The notes under the pieces: generated by a model
The model's input: only the letters and a program-made list of their open reading frames with translations
Databases searched by the model: none
What the model was told of the DNA's origin: nothing
From: Epiperipatus broadwayi
Taxonomy: Eukaryota > Onychophora > Udeonychophora > Euonychophora > Peripatidae
Assembly: GCA_028023455.1 (NCBI GenBank)
Contig: JAQFVV010000020.1
Location: 9,781,092 to 9,845,091, forward strand
DNA length: 64,000 bases
Direction: 5' to 3'
Shown: positions 10,742 through 21,859 of the stretch, in pieces
Layout: every line of letters starts with the position of its first letter
Numbering within the stretch: position 1 is the first letter of the stretch
Position numbers and translations under genes: made by a program

Positions 10742-11813
10742 ATTCCTTATTTTACACACCAACAGTAATTCAATAAATAGAAAATTCCACATATATAAAT
10801 CCTATTTGGGAAAGTTTAAACAAACCTGAGCTAATAAATTCATTAATAAATAAAATCCAACTTTGCTATCACATAAAATTGGCAGCCAATCAGCTCTTCC
10901 TAGATAATTGTTTTCTAGCGTAAGATACCATTCTGGCAACTTTCTAAATAATTATCAAACTTAAGACTGATTAGAATTTTAATGTAACAAATAATCAAGA
11001 TACAATCTTCTTAAATGTTAACAATGTAAAGATTATAGTAAATTAACCTAAGGCAGAGATTATTAATATTTAAGAAGATAATCTGCAATTGTTTTCAATC
11101 TACCTTGGGCTAATTTATTGATTATCTAACCAGCTTTAGGTTTTATGTATTTTTAAAATCTTTGTATCATTAACACGCTACTAGATGGTTCTACAGCTGT
11201 CTGAAAAAAAGTATTATAAGTTGCCAAAGAATTACCATGAAAAAACTAATTGGTTAGTTAATATAGGGTTGTGTTAAAGTTGGAAAAAGTTTGCTACTTC
11301 TGTCTTTATTGGTTAATTTATTTAAACATTGTCAAGGAATAATTAACTTATATATGAAAGAGGACAAGGGGCATCTCTTCATACTATTAAATAATAACAC
11401 ATTCAAAGTGAAAATGCTTGCACAAATTGCATCCTTGAAATTTCAATAGAATAAATAATTATAATGTCAAGAGTTTATACTATGCATACTCAGAAAATAT
11501 ATATGCAAACTATATGATAAATAGTAGTATGTACAAATGTACACACCTAGATTATTTGCTAATATTAAAATACACAAAGAGCACTGCTGCTTCAATTAAT
11601 GATTGATATTGGAGGAGTGTATTTCTATAAAACATCCAAATATTTAGTACAATTACTAAAAGAAAAATTAGTTTTTGGCCAATACACTATAAAATTTATC
11701 TTTTAAATTTGTGGACCGCACTAAAAATATCACCATTTCCAATCAACATAGAATGGTCTCTTTCAATATATTATTTTAAAGAATAGTTAAGATTTTACTT
11801 CATTAACGCTTAA
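10742..11813. other. AT-rich non-coding DNA
   Basis: I see no ORF, repeat pair or RNA motif that I can support. Confidence 0.4.
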
Positions 11814-12441
11814 ATAAATTAATATATATATATGTGCCTTATCAATCAACTATCATGTGACTTTGAAGTCGCTTTCCGTTCACCTCCCAACACCAATAGA
11901 CTGATAAATAATACCAAAGACAGGATCAAACCTGAACTCACCCCTCAAGTTGTGTACAAAATTACCTGCCCCCAAAAAAATTGCATGGCAACATATTATG
12001 GAGAGACCAAAACTAACATTGCCACCAGAGTAGCTCAACACCGATACCTTTACAATAAAACCAAAACAAAGTATGAAGGTAATTTGATTTTTGTCGAACA
12101 CGAAAAAAACTCTGGACATGCTTTTCTACCTACCACAGCCAGTGTCGTTTGCTCTGAAAGAAACGACACCAAACGTAAAGTTAGGGAAGCTTACTTCATT
12201 GCAGCTGACCCATCGGCAATCAACAGAAGAGAGGCCTGTTATTCCCTATCTTGTAAATGGTCCACGTAACATCTGCATATAAATTTGCATAAAATTTGCA
12301 TAGTTTTACAGTTATTAACAGAATAACTCGCCATGAATATGGGACTGTAGACTGTCCCAAAAGCGCTTAGCAGTAAAAATTTTGACAATTTATTAATAGC
12401 TTCATTAACTGTGCGCAGAGCACACATATATATATTAATTT
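11814..12441 (+). mobile_element. Penelope-like element remnant A (3' end, GIY-YIG domain)
   Basis: The 145-codon frame (11832-12269) matches the C-terminal third of a Penelope-like polyprotein. It opens with a segment ending PPNTNRLINNTKDRI, as also found in the 55-57 kb copies (TTPNLNRLINNSKNR). A GIY-YIG endonuclease follows: VVYKITCP, then TYYGETKTNIATRVAQH. A distal block with ERNDTKRKVREAYFI holds the conserved Glu. The YIG glycine is kept as YYG. The 3' flank (~12318-12400, containing GAATAACTCGCCATGAATATG) is shared with remnant B. The fragment is bounded by inverted AT-rich sequence (AAATTAATATATATAT at 11814 and its reverse complement near 12440). The RT domain is absent. Confidence 0.85.
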
Positions 12442-12668
12442 AAAGAATAGTAAACCACAAAGAATCAATTAAAATAATCAATGAATTGATAAATAAAAGG
12501 ACAAATACACATAGAAGGAAATTCATTGTTAAATTTTTGACATGAATAGATGAGATTATGGTTACATATAGAGGTAACGTGTATGAAATGATAAATCATA
12601 AGCAATGGCTCTAGCCATTAGCACATTTATATGTAGTCAGATCTTGGCTTATAAAGAAACTAACATAA

Positions 12669-13284
12669 TTGGCCTATGTTGTTGATATCTTCATATGTGC
12701 ACTGCAAGACATCATCAACCACATGTTCAGGAAATTGAACACAAATTCAGGATTGATGTGGATCATTGAACTAAAAGAAGATAATCAAATCCAATATCTT
12801 GACTTAAAAAATAAAGTGGATTCATTACACACTGCAATACAAAATGATTATTAAACTCCTTCATATCAGAAGATGTATAGATGTGAAATCACAAGTGCGC
12901 ACATCATAAATTTCTAGAATTAAAAATCTTCGTATGCTGCAATAATTATCTATGTCCGTTTGAAATTTAAAATATACCATTGTATATAGCTGATTTGACA
13001 AAAGCATGATACACAACAGAATGCACACATACTGATATATACAACAATTCAAAAGAAAAATAGCAAACAAAACCATCAATTGTACAAATAATAAAAAAAA
13101 ACTGAATTGGTATACTACACTTAAAAACAAACTTGTATAGATTTGTTCAGACAGGTTTAATGTGGGATTTAGAATGCCCATTATTTAAATAAACTCATTA
13201 CCAATATGAAGGATAAAATACAAATATTGGACCAGCTTAATAAGGTTTATGTAGTAAGGTGCAGCCAAAATGACTGTCCATATA
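12669..13284 (+). pseudogene. Penelope-like element remnant B, part 1: RT end and start of GIY-YIG
   Basis: The 61-codon frame 12669-12854 reads AYVVDIFICALQDIINHMF then a segment ending NQIQYLDLKNKVD. This is the RT motif C region (normally YVDD, here YVVD, so a catalytic Asp is lost) followed by the conserved QYLDL block, as in the intact copy at 55-56 kb (YVDDVF then IQYLDI). After ~350 bp of stop-ridden sequence, 13206-13284 gives KVYVVRCSQNDCPYI, the opening strand of a GIY-YIG domain. An insertion begins at 13293. The copy is decayed and inactive. Confidence 0.75.
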
Positions 13285-13292
13285 TATATATA

Positions 13293-14275
13293 CACACCTG
13301 GGTCTCTTTTTATGTGGATTTATTTAATGCGATTTTGAAGTTACGTGATTCATTTTTCTTCGGAAGTCAAACTGTGATAATGCGCTATTACTTTAAATAA
13401 TAAATTTCGTGCACTTATGTCATATTGAAAGTAATAGCACATTACTGGAATTCGACTTTCATCTTAGTAATTTCAATATTTTCAGTGTTTTATAATAGTA
13501 AGATTTTATGCAATAATGAAATAAAAATCATGATTTCCACATTTTATGTATACACACATTAAATTTTACAAGATTATAATGTAAATTTGTTCAAACATTG
13601 TGTGTGTTAATTTTGCATTTTAAATCACATTCTGTTTTTGCTTTTTAAAAAAGAACATAATCAATTATTAATCATTTAGTGTCTGCAAGTTTATTTTTAA
13701 AAGGTGAGTAATAGCAGTGGGCACAATTAAATTTGACAATTAAAAATTAAAATCTGATTTTTAATTGTAATTAACAATTTAAAAATTACAAAGATTAATT
13801 ACTAATTACGTTGTCACCAGAAAACCATTACACAACATGAGAGTAAAGTTGGTGCTAGTTGTATTTCCCCTTGTGAAGAATCTGATTTTTTTACCAGTTT
13901 GCAAACGAACCTGTTTATCGGCAAATAGCGATAATAATTAAAACGTGTATAAAAAAATGTAAATTACTGTACTGTAAATTATGCATAAAAATATATTATT
14001 TTGAATAAAATTAAATATTATAGTTAAAAAAAGTTTGTCTTGTATCAATTTTTTTCAAATTTGAAATTTTTTATTAGTCATATTTTATTTCCTTATTTTT
14101 TTTTGCACAAATTTTAAAGTAATTTTACATTGGTGCTTTGCTTTTATGCAATTTTTGAAAAATCACAGTCTGTATCCCCCCTTTTTTAAGGTAAGTTATG
14201 TCTATTTTTGCGCAATTTCATTTGCACGTGTTTTCTGAGGAACCTATCTATCATTTAAAACGAGACCCAGGGGTG
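13293..14275. mobile_element. hAT-like non-autonomous DNA element inserted in Penelope remnant B
   Basis: The left end CACACCTGGGTCTC (13293-13306) and the right end, read in reverse complement, CACCCCTGGGTCTC (14275-14262), form 14 bp terminal inverted repeats with one mismatch. They are flanked on both sides by TATATATA (13285-13292 and 14276-14283), an apparent 8 bp target duplication as in the hAT superfamily, though its simple sequence makes it weak alone. The 983 bp interior has no ORF. It contains a subterminal hairpin (GCTATTACTTT near 13384 against its reverse complement near 13435). The same GATAATGCGCTATT motif recurs at ~16400. The insertion splits a GIY-YIG domain, which confirms the boundaries. 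Confidence 0.72.
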
Positions 14276-14283
14276 TATATATA

Positions 14284-14632
14284 AACTATGGTGAGACAAA
14301 GGCAAACCTTAAATCAGGAATAATGCAGCATTCTCTGATATATAGAAAATCATGGAAAAAACAATACCATTAATACATAGGCCTTTTACAAACATGAAAG
14401 GAAATCTGACCATAGTTCCAATTCAAGTTCAGTTAAAATAATGTGTGGAAAGAAAAAGGATCGTAAATGCAAAATCAAAGAGGCATGGTTCATTGCAAAA
14501 AATAAATACATAAGGAACCAGAGAACAAATAGTATTCAAATCAACAAAAAAAATATTTTTTTTTTTTCAGCAGAATAACCATGAATATGATGTGAAAGTG
14601 CCAAAAGTATACTTGCAGCTAATATCCAATAA
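14284..14632 (+). pseudogene. Penelope-like element remnant B, part 2: rest of GIY-YIG and 3' end
   Basis: Immediately after the inserted DNA element the plus strand reads YGETKANLKSGIMQHSL, the continuation of the GIY-YIG domain interrupted at 13284. After frame changes, HERKSDHSS and then MCGKKKDRKCKIKEAWFIAK (14441-14500) match the distal block ERNNNKRKIKEAMLI of the 55-57 kb copies. The conserved Glu is retained within KIKEA. NQRTNSIQIN matches NRQTANIKIN. The 3' flank at 14568-14632 resembles that of remnant A (GAATAACCATGAATATG, then CCAAAAG), placing A and B in one family. Confidence 0.75.
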
Positions 14633-14689
14633 ACATATTTAAACTCTGGTTAAATATTTCTTTTTATATTAGTATTAATAGCTATGACA

Positions 14690-14870
14690 GGATATATATA
14701 TATATTCTAATATTCTCATGGATAAATGATGAATTCATGGTATTATTTCCAGGGGCTTCTGCATAGTAAAAAAATACAATAGCTAAATACCTAATGTTTC
14801 AGTACAATAACAAGTACTTTCCTCTGAGCTTCTTCTTTCTCAAATCTCATTCTGGCAAAAATTGAATAAT
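14690..14870 (-). repeat. Repeat F, copy 1, hammerhead-like with a mutated core
   Basis: Shared with 29221-29400, same orientation. On the minus strand a core-like segment reads CAGAGGA (14826-14820, expected CTGAGGA), then a perfect AGTAC/GTACT stem II with an 8 nt loop (14818-14801), then GAAA (14800-14797). The change in the first box would inactivate a hammerhead. It follows directly after Penelope remnant B. Confidence 0.5.
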
Positions 14871-15112
14871 ATGAACAGAGACTACTACAGGAAGCTATAG
14901 AGATTTTTAAAAGACCCAAGAGGATAATTATATAAATGAAAAGTGTGATTTGAAAAGAATTAACAATATTTGGAAAAAGCTATTGGAGGATAAAATATTT
15001 TTAAAACTTCTCAACCAATAGAATTTGAGAATGAGTAGGAAATAATAATAATAATAAAAAAAAGATTTTAAATCTCATCACACACATTCTAATGATTTGG
15101 GAAAGAAGATGC

Positions 15113-15200
15113 TTTTAGAAAAGTATTGTTATTGTACTCAGCTATTTGGCTATTATGTATTTTTACTAAATGAAAGCTCCTGGAAATAATACACACACAC
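15113..15200 (+). repeat. Repeat F, inverted partial copy
   Basis: GAAAAGTATTGTTATTGTACT, then CAGCTATTTGGCTATTATG and GCTCCTGGAAATAATACA, are the reverse complement of the 14745-14825 region. The 7 bases GAAACAT are deleted, removing the second hammerhead box. With copy 1 it forms an inverted pair ~300 bp apart. Confidence 0.6.
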
Positions 15201-16875
15201 ACATATATATATATTCATACCTATGCTTATAGCCAATTCAAATCTGCGTTTACTATAGTTTGAAAACTTTTAAATTCCTGCAAGGCTTAGGATTTTTTTT
15301 CTTATAAATAATCCATAGCCATCCCTGATAAGCATTTAACATTATTTGGTAAATGGCTATTTTAGATATTTTTAAATGAAAAATAAAACAAGATGAAATA
15401 CTACTTAATTACTTCACAAGTGGCAAGTTTAATGAATTATGGTTTCATTTATTTTTTCATAAAAGCTTTTGGATAAGCTTTTGCAATGTGTTATTTAAAA
15501 GCTCTAATCATTTTAAATTTTTACATAACTAAATAAATATTCACATTTGATAATATAAAAAAAACAACTGAAAATTGTTTTAATAAAATAAAATGGAAGT
15601 GAGCACAGAATTTATTTTATTTAACGATCATATATGATAAAATTCAGGTATTTGAGCATGGTAAAACATGAATAAATGCAACATACATTTTTATTATTAT
15701 ATGCATATTTTTACATAAAACTTTTTCATAACTACAAATACATAATAATATATATTCATATATGTTATTTTTAAATGTTAATTTGTATTAGTTGCAAGAA
15801 TTACCAAATACTGTACACATATATAACAAATGTTTTAAAAATCTTACTTATTATTATTTTAACCATATTGAGCATTTAAAAATAATAATGAATTTTGAAA
15901 ACAGTTAAGAACAAATGCAAATTTGCATTTCATTACTATTAAATGTGATTACTAAATATGAAAAAAAAAGTGGTAAAAACATATTTTTAATTAATTTTTT
16001 TTTTACTAAAATATCTGGTCAAAATAAAGAAAAAAATATGTAAACCAATAAAATTAACAATTTTTATTTTGAGATTTTAAGAGCTCAGCCAACATCTATA
16101 GAACCCACATTATACGCCAGATAGCAGCACGTGGTTAATTAATTAAGCCACAAACTGGTTACCCAGGCATAGAACGTGATTGATGTTTTCTGATAAATAA
16201 TGACTAATAAAAAAACTTTAAATATAGCATTTTTATTTAATAAAATCCTTAAAATGTAATCAGATTTAATAAGGTTTCATTCTATTCATATCCCAAATAT
16301 TAAAAAACCCCAACAAAACGATTGATTTTTTTTTCCAGTATTTTGTGAAAAAAATAAAATAAAATAAATTACCTTTAGTAAAATATTCCAAACATCTCCG
16401 ATAATGCGCTATTTCTTAAATATTATAAATCTCAGTGCACTCTCCATAAGAATTTAAAAAACTTAAGTGAATCACTTAAGTTTAGAGCATACATTCTATA
16501 TACACCAATTCTTACAGACCATGCTTAAATCAGGGCTTGAGTTTATTGTGTGCCTGATGTTATAATCAAATATTCAATTGTACAAATCTATTTAACTCAT
16601 CACAGGAGAGTCCCATTTTTAAATTATAAAATAGTACAATAAAATTATAAAATTAATAAAATAGTAATTTTATTATTTAATAAGACCATAACTAAATTAA
16701 GGTAAAAATACAACTTTTTGCTTAAACATTGCAATTTTATTAGAAATATTGATAAATTTAAATATAATATTGAATTTGCACAATAGGTGTTGAAATATAT
16801 AGAAGAAAATTATCCATAAATAAATATTCTGTATTAACCAATCAAAACAAAATTAAACACTATTAAAAAATAAAG
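15201..16875. other. AT-rich non-coding DNA
   Basis: No ORF or gene. A segment at ~16395-16445 (GATAATGCGCTATT, then AAATATTATAAATCTC) resembles the interior of the hAT-like element at 13293-14275 and may be a fragment of the same family. Confidence 0.4.
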
Positions 16876-17362
16876 TGGCAATCCTCATTGTTTATAACTT
16901 ACAAGCTTAAGAGATAGAGTCATGTGATATATGACTCTTATTTTGACTATTTATAGTCTCTGCCATAAGTCTTATGCAATTTTATATTGCTAATGTTACT
17001 AATATATGGTATGGCTGAAGATCTATCAGCCACATATAGCTATTTGAGTTGGATAGCTGGGTTTGAAGACATATTGATGTCTGAAAATTTCAGATTTTCT
17101 ACTCAATAGATAACTTTTAGATAAGTGCTTGGCTTTGGGTTGGTATTTTTAGATCTAGTGTCTGAACCTACCCTGACACCTCTCTGAGGAGTGCCAGAGC
17201 ATGAAATCATGTTCAGGGTGTGAGGAGGGGTTCCTGACAGAGATATTTTAAGTGCTGGCTAAGCATTTATCATAAAGCTTGTAGAGGAATTGGCAATCCT
17301 CATTGTTTATAACTTACAAGCTTAAGAAATAGGGTCATGTGATATATGACTCATTTTGACTA
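16876..17362. repeat. ~65 bp direct repeat flanking a ~345 bp segment
   Basis: GGCAATCCTCATTG, then TTTATAACTTACAAGCTTAA and a segment ending GTCATGTGATATATGACTC, occur at ~16877-16942 and again at ~17291-17356 with two or three differences. The repeat ends contain an internal GTCATGTGATATATGAC near-palindrome. Direct repeats around a short unique centre could be LTRs of a tiny element or a simple duplication. The centre has no ORF, primer site or polypurine tract that I can find. Confidence 0.55.
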
Positions 17363-17750
17363 CTTAAAGTGAAATCTTAGTTGTAATAATACAATTATGG
17401 GTGAAATACGAAACTAAATATTCATACCATTCAAAATCATCATTAGGAGTCAGTTGCTTTTCATGTTTGATAAAATAATGAATTTGAGATGTAAAAAGTC
17501 CAAATATTGCATTTTGGCTCTGACAATTATGATGCTTGAACATCATATAACTTCCTAAGCAACAAATTCTTTATTTACTTTAAGACAAGTTGTATATGAG
17601 TATGGCCATTTTAAAATCAAGAAAATAGATTTTAAAAAAAAGAATTAAAAAAATGATGAATTTTACACTGATTATGCAAAACAATTCATGAAATAATAAT
17701 TTGCTATTTTGAAAGCAAACAGCAAAAAAAAAATTTTTTAAATCAAAAAT
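17363..17750. other. AT-rich non-coding DNA
   Basis: The minus-strand frame at 17546-17364 (60 codons, with LTPNDDFEWYEYLV) looks slightly protein-like but has no start context or recognisable domain. I leave it unassigned. Confidence 0.35.
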
Positions 17751-17855
17751 TGGTGGTCGAGAGGTCAGCAACAGCTGTTTTATAAGCAGTTGTCCCAGGT
17801 TAGTGGGTTTGCTTCCCGGCTGATGCTATGACACTTAAAAAAAATTTTTTTTTTA
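17751..17855 (+). repeat. tRNA-derived SINE, family 2 (long-variable-arm type)
   Basis: TGGTGGTCGAGAGGTCAGCA resembles the A box and D arm of a Ser/Leu-type tRNA. GGGTTTGCTTCCC (~17805-17817) resembles a B box (GGTTCRANTCC). Between them TTATAAGCAGTTGTCCCAGG fits an anticodon and variable-arm region. The head is followed by CTGATGCTATGACAC and an A-run/T-run. A related copy lies on the minus strand at 28229-28312. The T for C in the B box and the poor cloverleaf argue for a SINE head rather than a working tRNA gene. Confidence 0.6.
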
Positions 17856-19526
17856 AAGAATTCATACTTTGCTTAATTGCTATTCTTCACTGCATCCTTA
17901 TTCATATTTTTCCAATGAAAGTAATCAATATTGCATTTCTTTAGAATGACTTTAAAATAATCTTTAAACATAAATTGGATAGACTGCCTTTCTTATGCAT
18001 GCGATTTTTATTGAATCAGAATTTGTAAATTGTAATATATATAAATTATGAGTCCAGTACTCATAATCATGTGACATTTTCTTGAATACTAATGAAGGTT
18101 GTCTCACATTTCAATCATGATTTTCTTTATAGTCAAGATAAAATTATCTGAGTGATCCATAGTATCTAGGACTTACTTTACTCTTTGAGTAAATATTCAT
18201 TTATAAACTAATGTTGAATGCCTATCTGAATTTGTTGCAGCCTAACTAGCAAAAAATATTCCAACCTTTGCATAAGAATTTTTTATTGTATAAAACAAAT
18301 TATATCCTTTTCTAGAAGAAGTTCATTACTTTCCACAAATAATAAATTGTCACTAATGAGGACCAAATGTTGTCAGTTACCCATAAATTACTCCAGCCAA
18401 ACTCAGTCAGAAAAATTAAAACATATATTTCAGATATAAAATCATGACAATAAATAACAAAAATAAAATATATGATCAGTTTTTTCAAAACACCATGTGA
18501 AATTTGAGTACCCAATTAAAATTTTAAATTATATTAAAAGTAAAATATTGAGCTGACATTTGTTTTTGTTATGATTCATGAGTTATCATTTTTTTAATTA
18601 AATAAGTAATACTAAGATGAAACTTAACCTGTATACTACTTACAAAATAAACTCATCATGCCTACTTGATTAACATAAATGAATTACAAGATCCTCATAA
18701 GGGAATAGTTAATGTGCCCATCTATATTATGCTATGTTTTGAGATTTGAATATAAGCCAGTTAAAATTTGAAAATTTTCTAAGATGTTAAGATGGCTGGT
18801 TAATGGCTAACTTTACTATTTTTCACTAAATAATTATCTGTTTATATCTTATTTAGTGAATGAAACAACAAATAAAATTCATAAATCTTAACCAACCAGC
18901 ATTTGAGTTCCATAGGAATTGCGTCTCTTTGGATGGATTCTGAAAAGATGCTTGTGTGACAATTAGATATTTAAAGATTATTTTAATTTATATCCCTTTA
19001 TTCATCTGAATAATTTCTAATAGATTGTAGAATAATTAAAAATACAAATTTATAAAAAAGCTTATTTTGTAAATCATCAATGCCATTAAATATCTACCAA
19101 AAAGCAAATTAATTCTTATTATTCAGTAATCAAATCCAAGTCTTTCTAATCCTTGCCTTATCTGTCAAAAACTCTTTTAATAAATAATAATTATAACTTT
19201 TTCTTCTTCTTCATCCTTCCAAAAATTATTACAAGTATTCTTTATAATTCCTCTAACTTTAAATATATGCTTGATTATATTTGGATTGATTGCCAACTGA
19301 GGAGTGTATAGAAAACTCAGTTTAGTTAATTGAATGGAATTGTTGTTCCTAAGCAACTGACCATGTTAAGCAAAAAAGTTTATATATATATTAAAAGCTT
19401 TTCAGAAACCCTCATTAAAACAATGTTGAAAAGGAGATTCAAGAGATTTATAATAAACTCTGGAAAAATAGGTTGAAAGTCATTTTTTAATCAACATTAG
19501 ATGTTAAACCGGATGGAAAAAAATTA
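17856..19526. other. AT-rich non-coding DNA
   Basis: No supportable gene. The 67-codon minus-strand frame at 18515-18312 is hydrophobic and low complexity and is not called. Confidence 0.4.
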
Positions 19527-19602
19527 CCTGGCCTAAATTTGAATCTCTCACAGCTGAAAGATCACAACTCTAAACCACAAGTCTTTTGACTGACTATATG
19601 GT
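19527..19602 (-). repeat. Possible tRNA-derived SINE head (decayed)
   Basis: On the minus strand, TAGTCAGTC with GTGGTTTAGAGT resembles a degenerate A box and GAGATTCAAATTTAGG a B box, ~45 bp apart as in tRNA-derived SINEs. Only one such copy is seen, so support is limited. Confidence 0.35.
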
Positions 19603-20559
19603 TATATATATATATATATATTTAACAAATAATCTCTTCGTAAAAATACTTATCAATATTTCGGTATTGCTGACCCTAATTTTCCATCTTTTCAATTTAT
19701 TTAATCATTCATGTCTTTGCTCCATTTAAAAATTGCAAATGATTCTTAAAAAAAAAAAAAAAAACTTAAATTAAAGATAAAAAAAAATATTTAATTCTGT
19801 TACATTTTGGCATTTTAAATATTGTAAATTATAATATTTTGATTGATATCGAATATCATCATACAATAAAGACTTTGTTTTATTTTTGGATTATAATCAT
19901 TTATTAATATAGAAAAAAAATCACTGTACTTTTTAAGTTTATGATCTAAAAATATATCAAAGACTTAATAAGTTTTAGTTTTAAAAATGTAATTACATGT
20001 CAAATAAATAGATAAATTTATTTTTTGAAGTAAATACTGCTTACAAACATCATCAAATAGTTACTGACAAAATATACATAAAGGTTTATATATATTTCAG
20101 ATAATTTTAAAACCAAGTGAGAGTAAAAACATCACTTATTGTTCACTAATATAAAATAATACATTATACATATAGTTATATTCTCTTTTCAATTCTGATG
20201 TCTTGTTCAAAAAAAAGACAATGTCTATATATTTGGAATTCAGCAAGATTGCATATTCATCTAAAAATAGATACCAAATAATAATAGACAGCTAGATAGA
20301 TTGATTATGGATCAGCATCATGAGGAAATCTGGAGTTCATATAAAAATTTCTCAATAATCTATAAAATAATCTGTAAATGTTTTGGATTCAAACCCCAGA
20401 CGATAGCATGAATCACTTCAGCATGAGATCCTTGCATGTAGTGATAGCAGCTTGTTGTGCTTGCAGAATAATGGAGATTGGGAGAGTCATAAATGTGTTA
20501 ATCATTAAAATAAGTGATGCTACATTAATTAGTGGTTGAGATCCATAAAGAAGTATATA

Positions 20560-20845
20560 ATCCACTTTTCTGATGATAGCATTTTAGTTGTATTTATATA
20601 TTCGACTATTTCTATGATCTAATATAAGAACTTTATTTAAATTATTCCAAATATATTCATCTGTTAGTAATAATAAATAGGTTAGTATATGCACAAAATT
20701 TCAAGAGGTATTATTTTACTCACTTCCTCAGGTGTTGCTAGTCTGACTAGTGACAGTACTAGCAAAGAAATCAAACCTGGACCCTTAGATTCTTGAACAT
20801 TACATTTTAAGGTAATACTCTAACCAACTGAGCCATCCTAACAAA
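20560..20845 (-). repeat. tRNA-derived SINE, family 1, near full length, hammerhead-like core
   Basis: Read on the minus strand: a tRNA-like head with an A box in GGATGGCTCAGTTGGTTAGA (~20838-20819) and a B box in GGTCCAGGTTTGATTTC (~20785-20769). A body follows with CTGAGGA (20731-20725), a pairing spacer, and GAAA (20702-20699). Then come GTGCATATACTAACC and a tail ending ATAAATACAACTAAAATGC (~20575). Related copies are at 21090-21345 (+), 45405-45580 (-) and 47290-47425 (-, tail only). Four partly overlapping copies in 27 kb define the family. It is transcribed by RNA polymerase III in principle and mobilised by another element's RT (family knowledge). Confidence 0.75.
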
Positions 20846-21089
20846 GGCAACAGCAGTAGAAATTTAACATATTTATCTATGAGGTTCCTCCTTGGATAGA
20901 AAATAAAAGTACAAAAAAATTTAAAGAAGCTGATCACTTGACAATGGTGAACAATCCCATAAGTCAATCTAATGTGACTATACATAATGTATGCAAACCA
21001 CTAATCAACTTTGCTCTTAGGAAAATGTGGAGAAATCAGGAGGAAACTTATAAATAAATATATGAAATTTCAATTTATTGTTGCCTTTG

Positions 21090-21345
21090 AATGAATGGTT
21101 AATTGGTTAGAGTGTTAACCTAAAAACTCAGTACTCAAAAATCTGAGGATCTAGATTTGATTTCCTTGCTGTCAGGTCAGTAATACCTGAAGAAGAGAGG
21201 AGAATAATACCTCTGCAAACATTGTGCATATAGTAAGTAACATGTGTGCTATTACTAACATTTGAATGTATTGGAATATTTAAATAAAGTTAAATTTTTC
21301 TGAAGACATTCAATGCTTATATTAGATACTGAAAATAGTCCAATA
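21090..21345 (+). repeat. tRNA-derived SINE, family 1, second copy in inverted orientation
   Basis: The head has GGTTAATTGGTTAGAGTG (A box) and GGATCTAGATTTGATTTCC (B box). The body has CTGAAGA (~21188), stem-forming AGAGG/CCTCT, then GCAAAC where GAAAC is expected, so the hammerhead-like core is broken. The tail with GTGCATATAGTAAG and TTGAATGTATTGGAATATTT matches the other copies. It faces the copy at 20560-20845 tail to head in opposite orientation, ~245 bp apart, so RNA across both could form a long duplex. Confidence 0.72.
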
Positions 21346-21859
21346 TATAAATACAGATATATAATATTCTATCTGGTTGCAGAAAGGAGTTTGCTGTTAA
21401 CTGAAAAAAGATCCTTTGATTCCTCTTGGAGACCTTAGAGGAACTGATCAGGACAATTCCTAATGTTCACTCCTTACATTCCTGTCAGTACAGCTGTTAG
21501 TACTATGTGATCTCTCATATAGAATACAAACATGGATGGGCTACTCACCAACATACATTAGCCAGCATGGTGAATTTATTAGCTTTTTACCTCTAAGTTT
21601 CAGATCAAAAAACACCACGGTCCTTCTTCTCAGTTGCCTGATAAGGCTGAAAGAATTTATGGGTAAATGGATTATCTTTTCTAATATATATATATATATA
21701 ATCATGACAAAAATAAATCATGGCCCTTATCACCAGGAGTCTGTAAATTCACCAGCCAAGGCAGTAATTTCTGGCTGAAAGAAGAGGGTATTAAGAATCC
21801 TCCGATTATAGACCAGGCTGCCATTTGATGATGACATTTTCTTTAGCTAATTAACTGCC
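21346..21859. other. Non-coding DNA with short AT microsatellite
   Basis: An 80-codon plus-strand frame (21536-21778) has no recognisable domain. A (TA)n tract lies at ~21684-21700. This stretch leads into LINE copy 3. Confidence 0.4.

Noticed and set aside
12861-13181. 106-codon minus-strand frame
   Set aside because: Hydrophobic AT-rich frame antisense to the decayed middle of Penelope remnant B.
17751-17830. Functional tRNA-Ser or tRNA-Leu gene
   Set aside because: A and B boxes are imperfect and no full cloverleaf forms; repeated elsewhere with a common 3' extension, so a SINE.
20381-20460. Possible tRNA-like B box (GGATTCAAACCCC) near 20389
   Set aside because: No A box at suitable distance and no second copy found.
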